Below are positions 55,067-63,851 of a stretch of 64,000 nucleotides of DNA, piece after piece (position 1 is the stretch's first letter; the number at the start of each line of letters is the position of its first letter). Under the pieces are notes generated by a model, which had not been told where the DNA came from, did no database searches, and saw only the letters and a list, made by a program, of their open reading frames with translations. Where the stretch lies: the NCBI GenBank assembly GCA_963755435.1, contig CAVWJX010000005.1, positions 992,001 through 1,056,000 on the forward strand. The letters run 5' to 3'. A program made the translations under genes and the position numbers. The stretch is from AP-15 sp963755435 (lineage in GTDB: Bacteria > Pseudomonadota > Alphaproteobacteria > ATCC43930 > CGMCC-115725).

Positions 55067-56162
55067 GTTCGCGGCTGGCCGGGCGGCCCTGCCGCACCGG
55101 GCCGCGCTGCCCGGGCGCCGGATCATGCCGCGCCTCGCCGTGCTGCTCGCCCTGCTGTTCTTCGGCTCGCTTCCCGCCGCGGCGCAGGGGCTGAGTTTCG
55201 GCGGCGCCTCGACCGACAATCGCCCGATCGACATCACTGCCGATCAGGGGATCGAGTGGCGGCAGCAGGCGCAGGTCTATATCGCCCGCGGCAACGCCGT
55301 AGCCACCCGCGGCAACACCGCGGTGCATGCCGACACGTTGACCGCGTATTACCGCCCGAGCAAAAGCAAGACCGCCGAGGGCGGCAACGAGGTCTATCGG
55401 CTCGACGCCGACGGCCATGTCGTGATCAAGGGGCCGAGCCAGACCGTGGTCGGCGACCACGCGGTCTACGATGTCGACCGGCAGATGGCGGTGATCACCG
55501 GCAAGGGGCTGAGGCTGACCACGCCGAGCGATGTGGTGACCGCGCGCGACAGCCTCGAATGGTACGACGCGCCGCAGATCGCGGTCGCCCGCGGCGATGC
55601 CATCGCCAGCCGTGGCGACAAGCACATTCGGGCTGACGTGCTGACCGCGCACATGACCAAGTCGCCGCACCCGACCACCGCCGGCCCGACCGCCGCCGGC
55701 CGGGGCGGATCGCGGGCAGCGCCGGCGGTGAAGCCCGCCCCGGTGGCGCAGAAGCGGGGCGGCTCGGTCGATCCGCTCGGCGCCGGCGGCCAGACCTCAC
55801 GGATCAGCCGGGTCGACGCCCAGGGCCACGTCGTCGTCTGGAACGCGACCGATATCGGGCGCGGCGATTATGGGGTCTACAATGCCGATACCGGCATCGT
55901 CACCCTGCTCGGGAACGTCACAATCACCCGCGGCCAGGACGTCGTAAGGGGCCAATATGCCGTCGTCGACCTCAACACCAATGTCAGCCGGATCATGAGC
56001 GTTGCCGCCAAACCGGGGGCGCCGACGCAGCCGGTCGAAGGCGTTCTGGTGCGCCAGGACACCGCCGCCGGGACGCCCGCCGACCGGGCGGTCAAGGCCA
56101 AATCCGCCGCCAAATCCGCGGTCGGCAAATCTGCTGCGGCTCGCGGCCATTTGCCGCCATGA
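55056..56162 (+). CDS. lptA: LPS transport periplasmic protein LptA, extended form
   Basis: A 368-residue protein, longer than the roughly 185 residues of E. coli LptA. The signal segment is near residues 24-45 (MPRLAVLLALLFFGSLPAAA). The OstA domain follows: PIDITADQGIEWRQQAQVYIARGNAVATR and repeated beta-strand units to about residue 205. A Gly/Ala/Pro-rich linker (about 205-245) joins further strand units (VVVWNATDIGRGDYGVYN to NVSRIMSV). Start may be ATG 55056 or ATG 55125. It overlaps lptC and lptB (ATGA). Confidence 0.9.
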   Translation: MTAEFAAGRAALPHRAALPGRRIMPRLAVLLALLFFGSLPAAAQGLSFGGASTDNRPIDITADQGIEWRQQAQVYIARGNAVATRGNTAVHADTLTAYYRPSKSKTAEGGNEVYRLDADGHVVIKGPSQTVVGDHAVYDVDRQMAVITGKGLRLTTPSDVVTARDSLEWYDAPQIAVARGDAIASRGDKHIRADVLTAHMTKSPHPTTAGPTAAGRGGSRAAPAVKPAPVAQKRGGSVDPLGAGGQTSRISRVDAQGHVVVWNATDIGRGDYGVYNADTGIVTLLGNVTITRGQDVVRGQYAVVDLNTNVSRIMSVAAKPGAPTQPVEGVLVRQDTAAGTPADRAVKAKSAAKSAVGKSAAARGHLPP

Positions 56163-56998
56163 GCGCCAGCCAAAAACCTCGGCGCCCGGCCAGCCTCGCC
56201 GACGCCAGCCTCGCCGACGATGGACGGCCGCGGCTGGTCGCCGACAACCGTGCCCCGCGCGCGCGGCCGGTCGCTGAGCGCGGCCTGCAGGGTCACGGGC
56301 TCGGCAAGAGCTTCAAGCGGCGGCCGGTGCTGCGCGGCGTCAACGTCTCGGTCCAGCGCGGCGAGGCGGTCGGGCTGCTCGGGCCCAACGGCGCCGGCAA
56401 GACCACCTGCTTCTACATCATCACCGGGCTGATCGCCGCCGATACCGGGGTGGTCAGCCTCGATGGCCAGGACATCACCGATCTGCCGATGTACCGCCGC
56501 GCCCGGCGCGGCATCGGCTATCTGCCGCAGGAGGCCTCGATCTTCCGCGGCTTGACCGTCGAGCAGAACATCCGGGCGATCCTCGAAGTGGTCGAGTCCG
56601 ATGCCGAACGGCGCGAGGCGATGCTCGATTCGCTGTTGGCCGAGTTTTCGATCACCCATCTGCGCCGCACCCCGGCGGTGGCGCTGTCGGGCGGCGAGCG
56701 CCGCCGCTGCGAGATCGCCCGGGCATTGGCGACCCAGCCGCATTTCGTGCTGCTCGACGAGCCGCTCGCCGGCATCGATCCGATCGCGGTCGGCGACATC
56801 CGCGATCTGATCGGCCATCTCAAGGATCGTGGCATCGGCGTGTTGATTACCGACCATAACGTGCGCGAGACGCTTGAAATCGTCGATCGCGCGTATATAC
56901 TGCATGACGGCCAGGTGCTGATGGAAGGCGAACCCGCCGCAATCGTCGCCGACGCCGACGTAAGACGGGTTTTCCTGGGCGAACGGTTTAGCCTATAA
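56159..56998 (+). CDS. lptB: LPS export ABC transporter ATPase LptB
   Basis: A 279-residue ATPase. Walker A GPNGAGKTT (about 77-85), Q-loop YLPQEASIFRGLTV, signature ALSGGERRRCEIARAL, Walker B FVLLDEPLAGIDPIA and ITDHNVRETL with the H-loop. The first 45 residues are an extra polar N-terminal extension. The ATG overlaps lptA by 4 bases. LptF and LptG must be encoded elsewhere. Confidence 0.97.
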   Translation: MSASQKPRRPASLADASLADDGRPRLVADNRAPRARPVAERGLQGHGLGKSFKRRPVLRGVNVSVQRGEAVGLLGPNGAGKTTCFYIITGLIAADTGVVSLDGQDITDLPMYRRARRGIGYLPQEASIFRGLTVEQNIRAILEVVESDAERREAMLDSLLAEFSITHLRRTPAVALSGGERRRCEIARALATQPHFVLLDEPLAGIDPIAVGDIRDLIGHLKDRGIGVLITDHNVRETLEIVDRAYILHDGQVLMEGEPAAIVADADVRRVFLGERFSL

Positions 56999-57000
56999 GC

Positions 57001-57016
57001 CGCTCCGAGCGGAGCG
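57001..57016 (+). promoter_or_regulatory. hairpin covering the rpoN ribosome binding site
   Basis: CGCTCC (57001-57006) pairs with GGAGCG (57011-57016) around a 4-base loop. The GGAG at 57011-57014 is the likely ribosome site for GTG 57021, so folding would hide it. Translation of lptB, ending at 56998, may melt it. Confidence 0.4.
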
Positions 57017-57020
57017 TGAT

Positions 57021-58517
57021 GTGAACAGGATGGGTTTCTCCCAGCGGCTCGAGCTGCGCCAGTCGCAGGCGTTGGTGATGACGCCGCAGCTGCAGCAGGC
57101 GATCAAGATGCTGCAGCTCTCGAACCTCGAGCTGACCGATTTCGTCGACGCCGAAATCCAGCAGAACCCGCTGCTCGAACGCCGCGAAACGACCGCCGAG
57201 GAGGCCTCGCCCGCGGCTGCTCCTGCGGTCCCCGAGGACATCGCCCCAGCCGCGCTGCCCGAGGCCTTGCAGAACGACTTTGCCCCCGATGCGGCCGAGC
57301 ATTGGCATGCCGAGGCCGGCGCCGACGGCGACGGCTCGGTCGATCTCGGCGGCGAGCCGCAGGCCTGGACGAGCCGCAACGGCGCGCAGGGCAGCGAGGA
57401 CCGTCCGGGCTTCGAGCAGACCGCGGCCCGCCCGCGCACCCTGCGCGAGCACGTGATCGAGCAGATCGGGGCCGATTTCGTCGAGCGGGGCGACCAGCTG
57501 ATTGCGCTGCACCTGCTCGAACTGCTCGATGAAACCGGCTATCTGCGCGGCGGGCTCGACGGCGTGGCGCTGCTCCTCGGCTGCGATCTGGCCCGGGTCG
57601 AGATGGTTCTGGCCAGGCTCCAGCTGTTCGATCCGGCCGGCGTCTTCGCCCGCGACCTGCCGGAGTGTCTGGCGCTCCAGCTGCACGATCGCAACCGGCT
57701 CGATCCGGCGATGCAGACCCTGCTCGACAATCTGCCGCTGCTGGCGACGCGCAATATCGCCGCGCTGATGCGGGTGTGCCAGGTCGACGCCGAAGACGTC
57801 GTCGGGATGATCGCCGAGATCAAGTCGCTCGACCCGCGCCCGGGCCTCGCCTTCGACCCGCCGCTGGCCCAGCCGGTGGTGCCGGACATCTTGATGCGGG
57901 CGCACCCCGAGGGCGGCTGGATCGTCGAGCTCAACAGCGATACCCTGCCACGCGTGCTGGTCAACAACAGATACCATGCCCAGGTCAGCCGGGCGGCGCG
58001 CAGCAAGGCGGAAAAGGACTATTTGACCGACCGCCTGCAGGCGGCGAACTGGCTGGTCAAGTCGTTGCACCAGCGGGCGACCACGATCCTCAAGGTCGCG
58101 GCCGAGATCGTCCGCCAGCAGGACGGGTTCTTTCGCCGCGGCGTGCAGTCATTGCGACCATTGATCCTGCGTGACATCGCCGAGGCCATCGGCATGCATG
58201 AAAGCACGGTCAGCCGGGTGACCAGCAACAAGCACATGGCGACCCCGCGGGGGGTCTACGAGCTCAAGTATTTCTTCACCTCGTCGATCCCCGCTTCGAG
58301 TGGCGGCGAGGCGCATTCGGCGAAGGCGGTGCGCCATCTGATCCGTGGGCTGATCGATCGCGAGCCGGCCGCCGCCACCTTGTCGGACGAGCGCATCGTC
58401 GAGCTGCTGCAGCGCGACGGCATCGACATCGCCCGGCGCACGGTAGCCAAATACCGCGAAGCGATGCGCATTCCGTCCTCGGTCCAACGTCGCCGCGAAA
58501 AGCTGCTGGCGCCGTAG
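57021..58517 (+). CDS. rpoN: RNA polymerase sigma-54 factor
   Basis: A 498-residue alternative sigma factor that needs enhancer-binding activators. Region I is Gln/Leu-rich (LRQSQALVMTPQLQQAIKMLQ). Region II is acidic (about 55-130). The helix-turn-helix follows (IGMHESTVSRVTSNK) and the RpoN box ARRTVAKYREA lies near the C-terminus (about 471-481). Start GTG 57021, with ATG 57030 an alternative. Downstream hpf and ptsN form the conserved rpoN neighbourhood. Confidence 0.97.
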   Translation: MNRMGFSQRLELRQSQALVMTPQLQQAIKMLQLSNLELTDFVDAEIQQNPLLERRETTAEEASPAAAPAVPEDIAPAALPEALQNDFAPDAAEHWHAEAGADGDGSVDLGGEPQAWTSRNGAQGSEDRPGFEQTAARPRTLREHVIEQIGADFVERGDQLIALHLLELLDETGYLRGGLDGVALLLGCDLARVEMVLARLQLFDPAGVFARDLPECLALQLHDRNRLDPAMQTLLDNLPLLATRNIAALMRVCQVDAEDVVGMIAEIKSLDPRPGLAFDPPLAQPVVPDILMRAHPEGGWIVELNSDTLPRVLVNNRYHAQVSRAARSKAEKDYLTDRLQAANWLVKSLHQRATTILKVAAEIVRQQDGFFRRGVQSLRPLILRDIAEAIGMHESTVSRVTSNKHMATPRGVYELKYFFTSSIPASSGGEAHSAKAVRHLIRGLIDREPAAATLSDERIVELLQRDGIDIARRTVAKYREAMRIPSSVQRRREKLLAP

Positions 58518-58653
58518 CCGTCTGGTGCTGTTGACGCGGCCGCCGGGGACGCCTAGCGTCAAGTCGCTTGATCGCATCCGCGGTCATTCCCAACTCCGCA
58601 TAACGGGAGTGTGCTACGGGCTCCCGGTTGCGAGCGGGAAGGCAAATCAATTC

Positions 58654-59292
58654 ATGCAGCTGACCCTCACCGGCAAGCACATCGAAATTGGCACGGCGTT
58701 GCGTGCGCATGTCGAGGCGAGCCTCGGCTCGATCCTCGAGCGCTATTTCAAGACCGCGATCGAGGCTCACGTCGTGCTTTCGAAGGAGGCCCATCTGACC
58801 CGTGCCGACATCGCCCTCCATGTCGGGCGCGGGATCGTCGTCAATGCCGGCGCGGCGGTCGGCGAGGCCTACACCGCATTCGATGCGGCGGCCGAGCGGC
58901 TGGCCAAGCAGCTGCGGCGCTACAAGCGGCGCCTGCGCGACCATCATGCCAAGGCCGCCAACCTTCGCGAGGGCGAAGCGGGCGAGGCTCTGGAGCGCGC
59001 GCGAAGCTACGTCCTGGCGCCGGAGGCGGCGGAGGCCGATGAGGAGGATCCCGCCGGCGGTCCCGCGGTGATCGCCGAAATCAGCACCGAGCTGCCGCGC
59101 CTGACCGTCGGCGAGGCGGCGATGCGCATGGATCTGGCCGATGTGTCGGTGCTGCTGTTCCGCAACCGCTCGCATGGTGAATTGAACCTCGTCTACCGGC
59201 GCGCCGACGGCAATATCGGCTGGATCGATCCCGAGCTCGACCCGGCGCGGCGGGCGCGGCGGGAGCCGGCTGTGGCGCCGCCGGTTCGCTGA
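58654..59292 (+). CDS. hpf: ribosome hibernation promoting factor, long form
   Basis: A 212-residue protein. The N-terminal HPF/RaiA domain (about 1-105) starts MQLTLTGKHIEIGTALRAHV and has YKRRLRDHHAK. A spacer is followed by the C-terminal dimerisation domain (about 145-205; AAMRMDLADVSVLLFRN and VYRRADGNIGWIDPE). The long form makes 100S ribosome dimers in stationary phase. GCGGGAAGG lies about 11 bases before ATG 58654. Confidence 0.95.
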   Translation: MQLTLTGKHIEIGTALRAHVEASLGSILERYFKTAIEAHVVLSKEAHLTRADIALHVGRGIVVNAGAAVGEAYTAFDAAAERLAKQLRRYKRRLRDHHAKAANLREGEAGEALERARSYVLAPEAAEADEEDPAGGPAVIAEISTELPRLTVGEAAMRMDLADVSVLLFRNRSHGELNLVYRRADGNIGWIDPELDPARRARREPAVAPPVR

Positions 59293-59441
59293 TGGCGAAA
59301 TTTTTTCGCTGCGGCGATCGGCGCTCCTTTGGCGATCGGACAGAGCCGGCAAATCGGACCGTTTCGGCGAATTCATGGCTCGGCCGCGAGGCCGCCGGCA
59401 CCGGTTCGCACGGGCACTGACGGGTCCCGCCCGGCCGCGCC

Positions 59442-59906
59442 ATGGAGATCGCCGATCTGATCACGCCGCAGAGCGTGGTGGCCCAGCTGCGCGTGGCAAA
59501 CAAGCGCCAGGCCTTGCAGGAGCTCGCCAAGCGCGCGGCGGCGATGACCGGGGTGCACGAGCGGACAATCTATGATGTTCTGATCGAGCGGGAGCGGCTC
59601 GGTACCACCGGAATCGGGATGGGGATCGGCATCCCGCATGGCAAGCTGCCGGGCCTCGACAAGCTCTACGGGATCTTTGCCCGGCTAGAGCGGCCGATCC
59701 CGTTCGAGGCGATCGACGACCAGCCGGTTGACCTGATCTTTCTGTTACTGGCCCCGGAAACCGCCGGAGCCGACCATCTGAAAGCGCTGGCCCGGGTCTC
59801 GCGGCTGCTGCGCGACCGTGCCATTTGCGACAAGCTGCGCGGCACCGACAGCGCCGACGCGCTTTACGCGCTGTTGACCGACTTCACCGCGAGCGACGCC
59901 GCCTGA
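59442..59906 (+). CDS. ptsN: nitrogen PTS EIIA-Ntr protein
   Basis: A 154-residue regulatory EIIA protein. The phosphorylated His66 lies in GIGIPHGKL. It begins MEIADLITPQSVV, typical of PtsN, and has QPVDLIFLLLAPE. It takes part in a regulatory phosphorelay linking nitrogen status to metabolism and potassium. Position after rpoN and hpf matches other Proteobacteria. Confidence 0.96.
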   Translation: MEIADLITPQSVVAQLRVANKRQALQELAKRAAAMTGVHERTIYDVLIERERLGTTGIGMGIGIPHGKLPGLDKLYGIFARLERPIPFEAIDDQPVDLIFLLLAPETAGADHLKALARVSRLLRDRAICDKLRGTDSADALYALLTDFTASDAA

Positions 59907-59964
59907 TCCGCCCTGGGCGGTGCCGCTTCCGGCTGTCGCCGGCGCCCCGGCCATCGCCTGGCCG

Positions 59965-60180
59965 TCAGTGTACGCTCATCGGTTCGAGATCGTGCTGCCG
60001 CACGGTGGCAAAGGCGACGTCGCGATCGGCCAGCATGGCAATCTGCGTGCCATCCGCGGCGTGGACCGCATAGCCGGTCGTGCCGTCGACCATCACCCGT
60101 TTGATGTAGGCCAGATCCTGCACGCCAAAGAGCGCGAGATCGTGCGGCGACATGCGCCGTATCCGTTCGATGTTGTCCAT
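59965..60180 (-). CDS. DUF1150 family protein
   Basis: A 71-residue protein starting MDNIERIRRMSPHDLALFG. It has AYIKRV and AIHAADGT-like segments typical of DUF1150, an alphaproteobacterial family of unknown function. GGGAAAGGATC precedes the ATG. It follows hsp20 by 40 bases, and this pairing is common, so a link to stress response is likely but unproven. Confidence 0.88.
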   Translation of the reverse strand: MDNIERIRRMSPHDLALFGVQDLAYIKRVMVDGTTGYAVHAADGTQIAMLADRDVAFATVRQHDLEPMSVH

Positions 60181-60220
60181 CTGATCCTTTCCCTCCGACC
60201 CTGGTTGCGCCGCAGCCGAA

Positions 60221-60667
60221 TTATCCGCGCGAGCGCGGCGCCGGGCTTTGGCCGGAGGCGGCGCCTCTGATTTCGACCGTGCGCACCTTCGCCTCGACCT
60301 CGGGACGAATGAGATCGATGTGGAGCAGCCCGTTGTCGAGCCAGGCCCCGCTGACCTCGATCCCCTCGGCCAGAACAAAGGAGCGCTGAAACTGCCGCGC
60401 GGCGATGCCGCGATGCAGGTACACCCGCTCGGCCTCGTCGCCTTGCCGGCCGCGGACCACGAGCTGGTTGTCCTCGATCGTGATGCCGAGGTCGTCCATC
60501 GTGAAGCCCGCAACCGCCAGGGTGATGCGCAGCGCGTTCTCGCCGAGCTGCTCGATATTGTAGGGCGGATATCCGTCGCTCGAGATCTTGCTGACCCGGT
60601 CGAGCGCGCGCTCGAAATGGTCGAAGCCCAGCAGCAGCGGCGAGTTGAATAGCGACAGCCTGGACAT
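60221..60667 (-). CDS. small heat shock protein Hsp20 (IbpA-like)
   Basis: A 148-residue alpha-crystallin chaperone. It starts MSRLSLFNSPLLLGFDHFER, as in the class A alphaproteobacterial proteins. The crystallin domain has YPPYNIEQLGENALRITLAVAGF and VYLHRGIAARQFQRSFVLAEGIEV, then the AWLDNGLLHIDL end. It holds unfolded proteins under stress. GGAGAAAAGGC precedes ATG 60667. I see no clear CIRCE or ROSE-type element upstream. Confidence 0.95.
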   Translation of the reverse strand: MSRLSLFNSPLLLGFDHFERALDRVSKISSDGYPPYNIEQLGENALRITLAVAGFTMDDLGITIEDNQLVVRGRQGDEAERVYLHRGIAARQFQRSFVLAEGIEVSGAWLDNGLLHIDLIRPEVEAKVRTVEIRGAASGQSPAPRSRG

Positions 60668-60931
60668 GCCTTTTCTCCTCAAGGGTGAGCGAGAGAGCGC
60701 CGTCGGACCCGGATGCGGCGTCCGCCGGCGCAAATCATTCCACGCATATTATCTGGGTTGAGCGCGTCGCCCGATCAAGCAAGGGTCGAGCCTCGCTCAA
60801 GGCCGGGGCGCCGCCGGCCCCGCTGCGGCCGCTTGCCGGCGATTTTGCCGGCCGCCGGCGCTTTCGCCGGACAAAGCCCGCACCATATCGAGTGGCGCGG
60901 CGATCCCCGGCAGCTGCGCGCGGAGCGGACC

Positions 60932-61867
60932 ATGGCGAGACCCGGGCTGAACTGGCGCATAGTCGTGGCGCTCTGTTGTTGCGCCTTCCTGGTACTGGCT
61001 CCGGCCGTCGCCCAGGCGCGCGCCGGCGCCTCCTTTGGCGGTCGCCCGTCGAGCATCGGCAGCCGCGGCGGGCGGAGCTGGGAGTACAATGGCGGCCAGC
61101 CATTGAGCCGCGGCGCGCCGGCTGGGCCGGCAGTGCCGGGCCGCCCCGGCTTGGCACCGGGATCGAGCTATCCGGGCTACGGCGGCAGCGCGTTGCAGCG
61201 GCACCCCTTCATGACCGGGCTTGCCGGCGGGCTGCTCGGCTCGTGGCTGTTCGGCCGCGCCGCCAGCGCCGGCGGCGGTGCCGGCTCGGCCATCGGCGCC
61301 CTGTTCTGGATCCTGATCATCGGCGGGCTCGTCTGGTTCGCGCTGCGCCTGTTTCGCCGCGCCTCGGGAACCGCCGGCTGGCCCCGCCGATCGCCGTTCG
61401 CGGCCCGTTCGGCGGCAATGGCCGGGCCGCCGCCCGGCCGCGATCGCGGCCGCGATGTCAATCTCGCCGACGCCGATCTGCAAGCCTTTCAGCGATTGCA
61501 CGCGGCGATCCAGGAGGCCTGGAGCGCCGGCGATCTCGCGCGCCTGCGGCCGCTGATGACGCCGGAAATGCTGAGCTGGTTCACCGAGGAGCTGTCGCGC
61601 AACACCGGCCGGGGCGTGCGCAACATCGTCGCCAATGTGGAGCTCGTCGCCGCCGAGCTGACCGAGAGCTGGGAGGAGCGCGATCGGCAATTTGCCACCG
61701 CCTTCCTGCGCTGGCGGGCGATCGACTATACATTGCGCCCCGGCGCCGGCGAGCCCGATGCGATCGTCGGCGGCGATCCGCGGGTGCCAATCGAGGCCGA
61801 GGAAATCTGGACCTTTATGCGCCCGCGCGGCGCCGGCTGGCTGCTGTCGGCGATCCAACAGGTCTGA
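60932..61867 (+). CDS. Tim44-like domain membrane protein
   Basis: A 311-residue protein. A signal or anchor (about 8-30) is followed by a Gly/Ser/Arg-rich region, one or two hydrophobic segments (about 88-138) and a C-terminal Tim44-like domain (about 170-311; ADLQAFQRLHAAIQEAWSAGD, LRPLMTPEMLSWF and the end AGWLLSAIQQ). Relatives are sometimes called YNFM or TimA-like; the role is unknown. GCGGAGCGGACC lies before the ATG. It is divergent from hsp20. Confidence 0.82.
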   Translation: MARPGLNWRIVVALCCCAFLVLAPAVAQARAGASFGGRPSSIGSRGGRSWEYNGGQPLSRGAPAGPAVPGRPGLAPGSSYPGYGGSALQRHPFMTGLAGGLLGSWLFGRAASAGGGAGSAIGALFWILIIGGLVWFALRLFRRASGTAGWPRRSPFAARSAAMAGPPPGRDRGRDVNLADADLQAFQRLHAAIQEAWSAGDLARLRPLMTPEMLSWFTEELSRNTGRGVRNIVANVELVAAELTESWEERDRQFATAFLRWRAIDYTLRPGAGEPDAIVGGDPRVPIEAEEIWTFMRPRGAGWLLSAIQQV

Positions 61868-61890
61868 TCGCCCGAACTACTGCCCCCGAA

Positions 61891-62256
61891 CTACTGCCGC
61901 AGACCGCGGATGCGCGGGTCGCCTTGGCCGGGCGTGTCTTCGGCCTCAAAGCCGAAGCGCTGGGCCGCGGTGACGATATCGTCGAGAAATTCCGCGTAGC
62001 CGGCCCGCGGGTCCGGGTCGCCCGCTGCAGCTTGGCGTCGGCGCGGGGCGAGAAAACTCGCCGACGGCACCTCCCCGACCTGCCGGGTCGCCTGCTCCAG
62101 CCCGAACGCGCCGTCCGCATCGGGAGCGGACAGCACCCGCACCCCCCGCTCCAGCCCGCTGGCGAGGTCGTCGTTCTGCGCCGCGTCGCTGGCAAAGGCC
62201 TCGGCCGGATAGATCCGCTCGATCCCGGCGCGATCGGCGATGTTGGCGCTGGCCAT
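61891..62256 (-). CDS. hypothetical protein
   Basis: A possible 121-residue soluble protein, Ala-rich and acidic, which I do not recognise. It sits 59 bases after the hemF stop on the same strand. The ribosome site before ATG 62256 is weak. It may be a real small gene of a lineage-restricted family or a chance frame. The rest of the 61868-62315 interval holds nothing else that I can support. Confidence 0.4.
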   Translation of the reverse strand: MASANIADRAGIERIYPAEAFASDAAQNDDLASGLERGVRVLSAPDADGAFGLEQATRQVGEVPSASFLAPRRRQAAAGDPDPRAGYAEFLDDIVTAAQRFGFEAEDTPGQGDPRIRGLRQ

Positions 62257-62315
62257 GGTGAGAACGTCAACGCCGCTGGCGGCGGTGCTGTTCCGAGCCG
62301 GCTTCTCGACAATCC

Positions 62316-63188
62316 TCAGGGCCAGGCGGCTTCGGGCGGCAAGGACATCAGGATCGCCTCGACATTGCCGCCGGTCTTGAGCCCGAACCGGGTGCCGCGG
62401 TCATAGAGCAGGTTGAACTCGACGTAACGGCCGCGGCGGACCAGCTGATGACGCCGCTCTTCGGCGGTCCACGCCAAGCGCATGCGCGGGCGCACGATCG
62501 CCGGATAGACTTCGAGAAACGCCTCGCCGACGGCGCGGACAAAGCCGAAGTCGCGCTCCCAGTCGCCGCTGTCGAGATAATCGAAAAAGATGCCGCCGGC
62601 GCCACGCGGCTCGCCACGGTGCTCGAGGAAGAAATATTCGTCGCACCAGGCCTTGAAGCGCCGATGGCAGTCGGGGTCATAGCCGGCGCAGGCCGCGGCA
62701 AGTGCGGCGTGAAACGCCCGTTCCGCCTCGGCGTCGGGATAGATCGGGGTCAGGTCGCTGCCGCCGCCGAACCAGGCCTTGCCGGTAACGATGTGCCGGG
62801 TGTTCAGATGCACCGCCGGGACCAGCGGCGAGCGCATATGGGCGACCAGCGAGAGCCCGGCCGCCCAAAACCTGGGGTCGGCGGCGGCGCCCGGAATGTC
62901 GTTGCGGAATTCGGCCGAAAACTCCCCCGACACGGTCGAGATATTGACTCCGACCTTTTCAAATACCCGGCCGCGCATGATCGAAATCACCCCGCCGCCG
63001 CCGCCCGGGCGCTGCCACGGGGCGCGCTCAAAGCGGCCGGCCGGGCCCTCGGCGGGGCGTTCGGCGGCATATTCGTCCTCGATCGCCTCGAACGCGGCGC
63101 AGATCCGGTCGCGCAATTCGGCAAACCAAGCGGCGGCGCGGGCGCCGCGCTCGGGATCGGGCGGGAAACCGGCGGCGACTTCGCTCAT
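62316..63188 (-). CDS. hemF: oxygen-dependent coproporphyrinogen III oxidase
   Basis: A 290-residue enzyme making protoporphyrinogen IX from coproporphyrinogen III with O2. Signatures are GGGGVISIMRGRVFEKVGVN, SLVAHMRSPLVPAVHLNTRH, WFGGGSDLTPIYP, RGAGGIFFDYLD and RGRYVEFNLLYDRGTRFGLKT in part. Length is normal. The ATG at 63188 overlaps the trmL stop (ATGA). Together with hemA it points to aerobic heme synthesis. Confidence 0.97.
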   Translation of the reverse strand: MSEVAAGFPPDPERGARAAAWFAELRDRICAAFEAIEDEYAAERPAEGPAGRFERAPWQRPGGGGGVISIMRGRVFEKVGVNISTVSGEFSAEFRNDIPGAAADPRFWAAGLSLVAHMRSPLVPAVHLNTRHIVTGKAWFGGGSDLTPIYPDAEAERAFHAALAAACAGYDPDCHRRFKAWCDEYFFLEHRGEPRGAGGIFFDYLDSGDWERDFGFVRAVGEAFLEVYPAIVRPRMRLAWTAEERRHQLVRRGRYVEFNLLYDRGTRFGLKTGGNVEAILMSLPPEAAWP

Positions 63189-63640
63189 TGCGGAAGCTGA
63201 TCGGTCTGCCGCAATGCTTCGGCAAGCGCGATCGCCCCGGCCAGTGCGACATTGAGCGATCGTGCCGGCGGGCGCAGCGCGATCGCGATCCGCGCGGCCG
63301 CAGCGCCGTGCACCGCCGGCGGCACCCCGGCGCTCTCCCGACCGAGCAGCAGCGTGTCGCCGGGATCGAACGCGAACCGGTGCAGCGCCGCATCTCCCGA
63401 AGTGGTCATCAGTACGAGCCGCGACGACCGGTCGCGAGCGGCCGTAAACGCCGCCCAGGAGGGGTGGCGGGTGACCTGGCACAGGGCCGCGTAGTCGAGC
63501 CCGGCGCGCTTCAGGCGACGGTCGTCGAGCAGAAATCCGCATGGCTCGATCAGGTCGACCTCGACCCCGAAACAAGCGGCGAGCCGCAGCAGCGCCCCGG
63601 TATTCTGCGGGATGTCCGGCTCGTAGAGGGCGAGGCGCAA
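63185..63640 (-). CDS. trmL: tRNA (cytidine(34)-2'-O)-methyltransferase (TrmL)
   Basis: A 151-residue SPOUT methyltransferase acting on the wobble base of tRNA-Leu. LALYEPDIPQNTGALLRLAACFG is seen in part at the N-terminus, then EPCGFLLDDRRLKRAGLDY, LLLGRESAGVP and RSLNVALAGAIAL, which form the knotted SAM site. I chose TTG 63640 because the family begins MRLAL and GGGGAATTAGG is just upstream. It is coupled to hemF. Confidence 0.92.
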   Translation of the reverse strand: MRLALYEPDIPQNTGALLRLAACFGVEVDLIEPCGFLLDDRRLKRAGLDYAALCQVTRHPSWAAFTAARDRSSRLVLMTTSGDAALHRFAFDPGDTLLLGRESAGVPPAVHGAAAARIAIALRPPARSLNVALAGAIALAEALRQTDQLPQ

Positions 63641-63851
63641 CCTAATTCCCCGGTGAAACCAGCCGCGGCCCCGGCGCTTCGGCGCGCATCTCAGGTGCTG
63701 CGGCGGGGCAAAAGCTATCATACAAGTTTGCCCGACCGCGGCTTTGCCGCCCATTTCTGCGGCAGTCTGTCGCATAGTTCGGCTTCTTCAACAGTATAGC
63801 TTCGCGCGGCGGTCGCGGCCGGCGAACCAGCACGCAGAAAAGGGATGTTGA

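Noticed and set aside
60668..60931. ROSE-type RNA thermometer or CIRCE before hsp20
   Set aside because: No CIRCE repeat is present and I could not draw the typical ROSE stem near the ribosome site. An ordinary leader is more likely.
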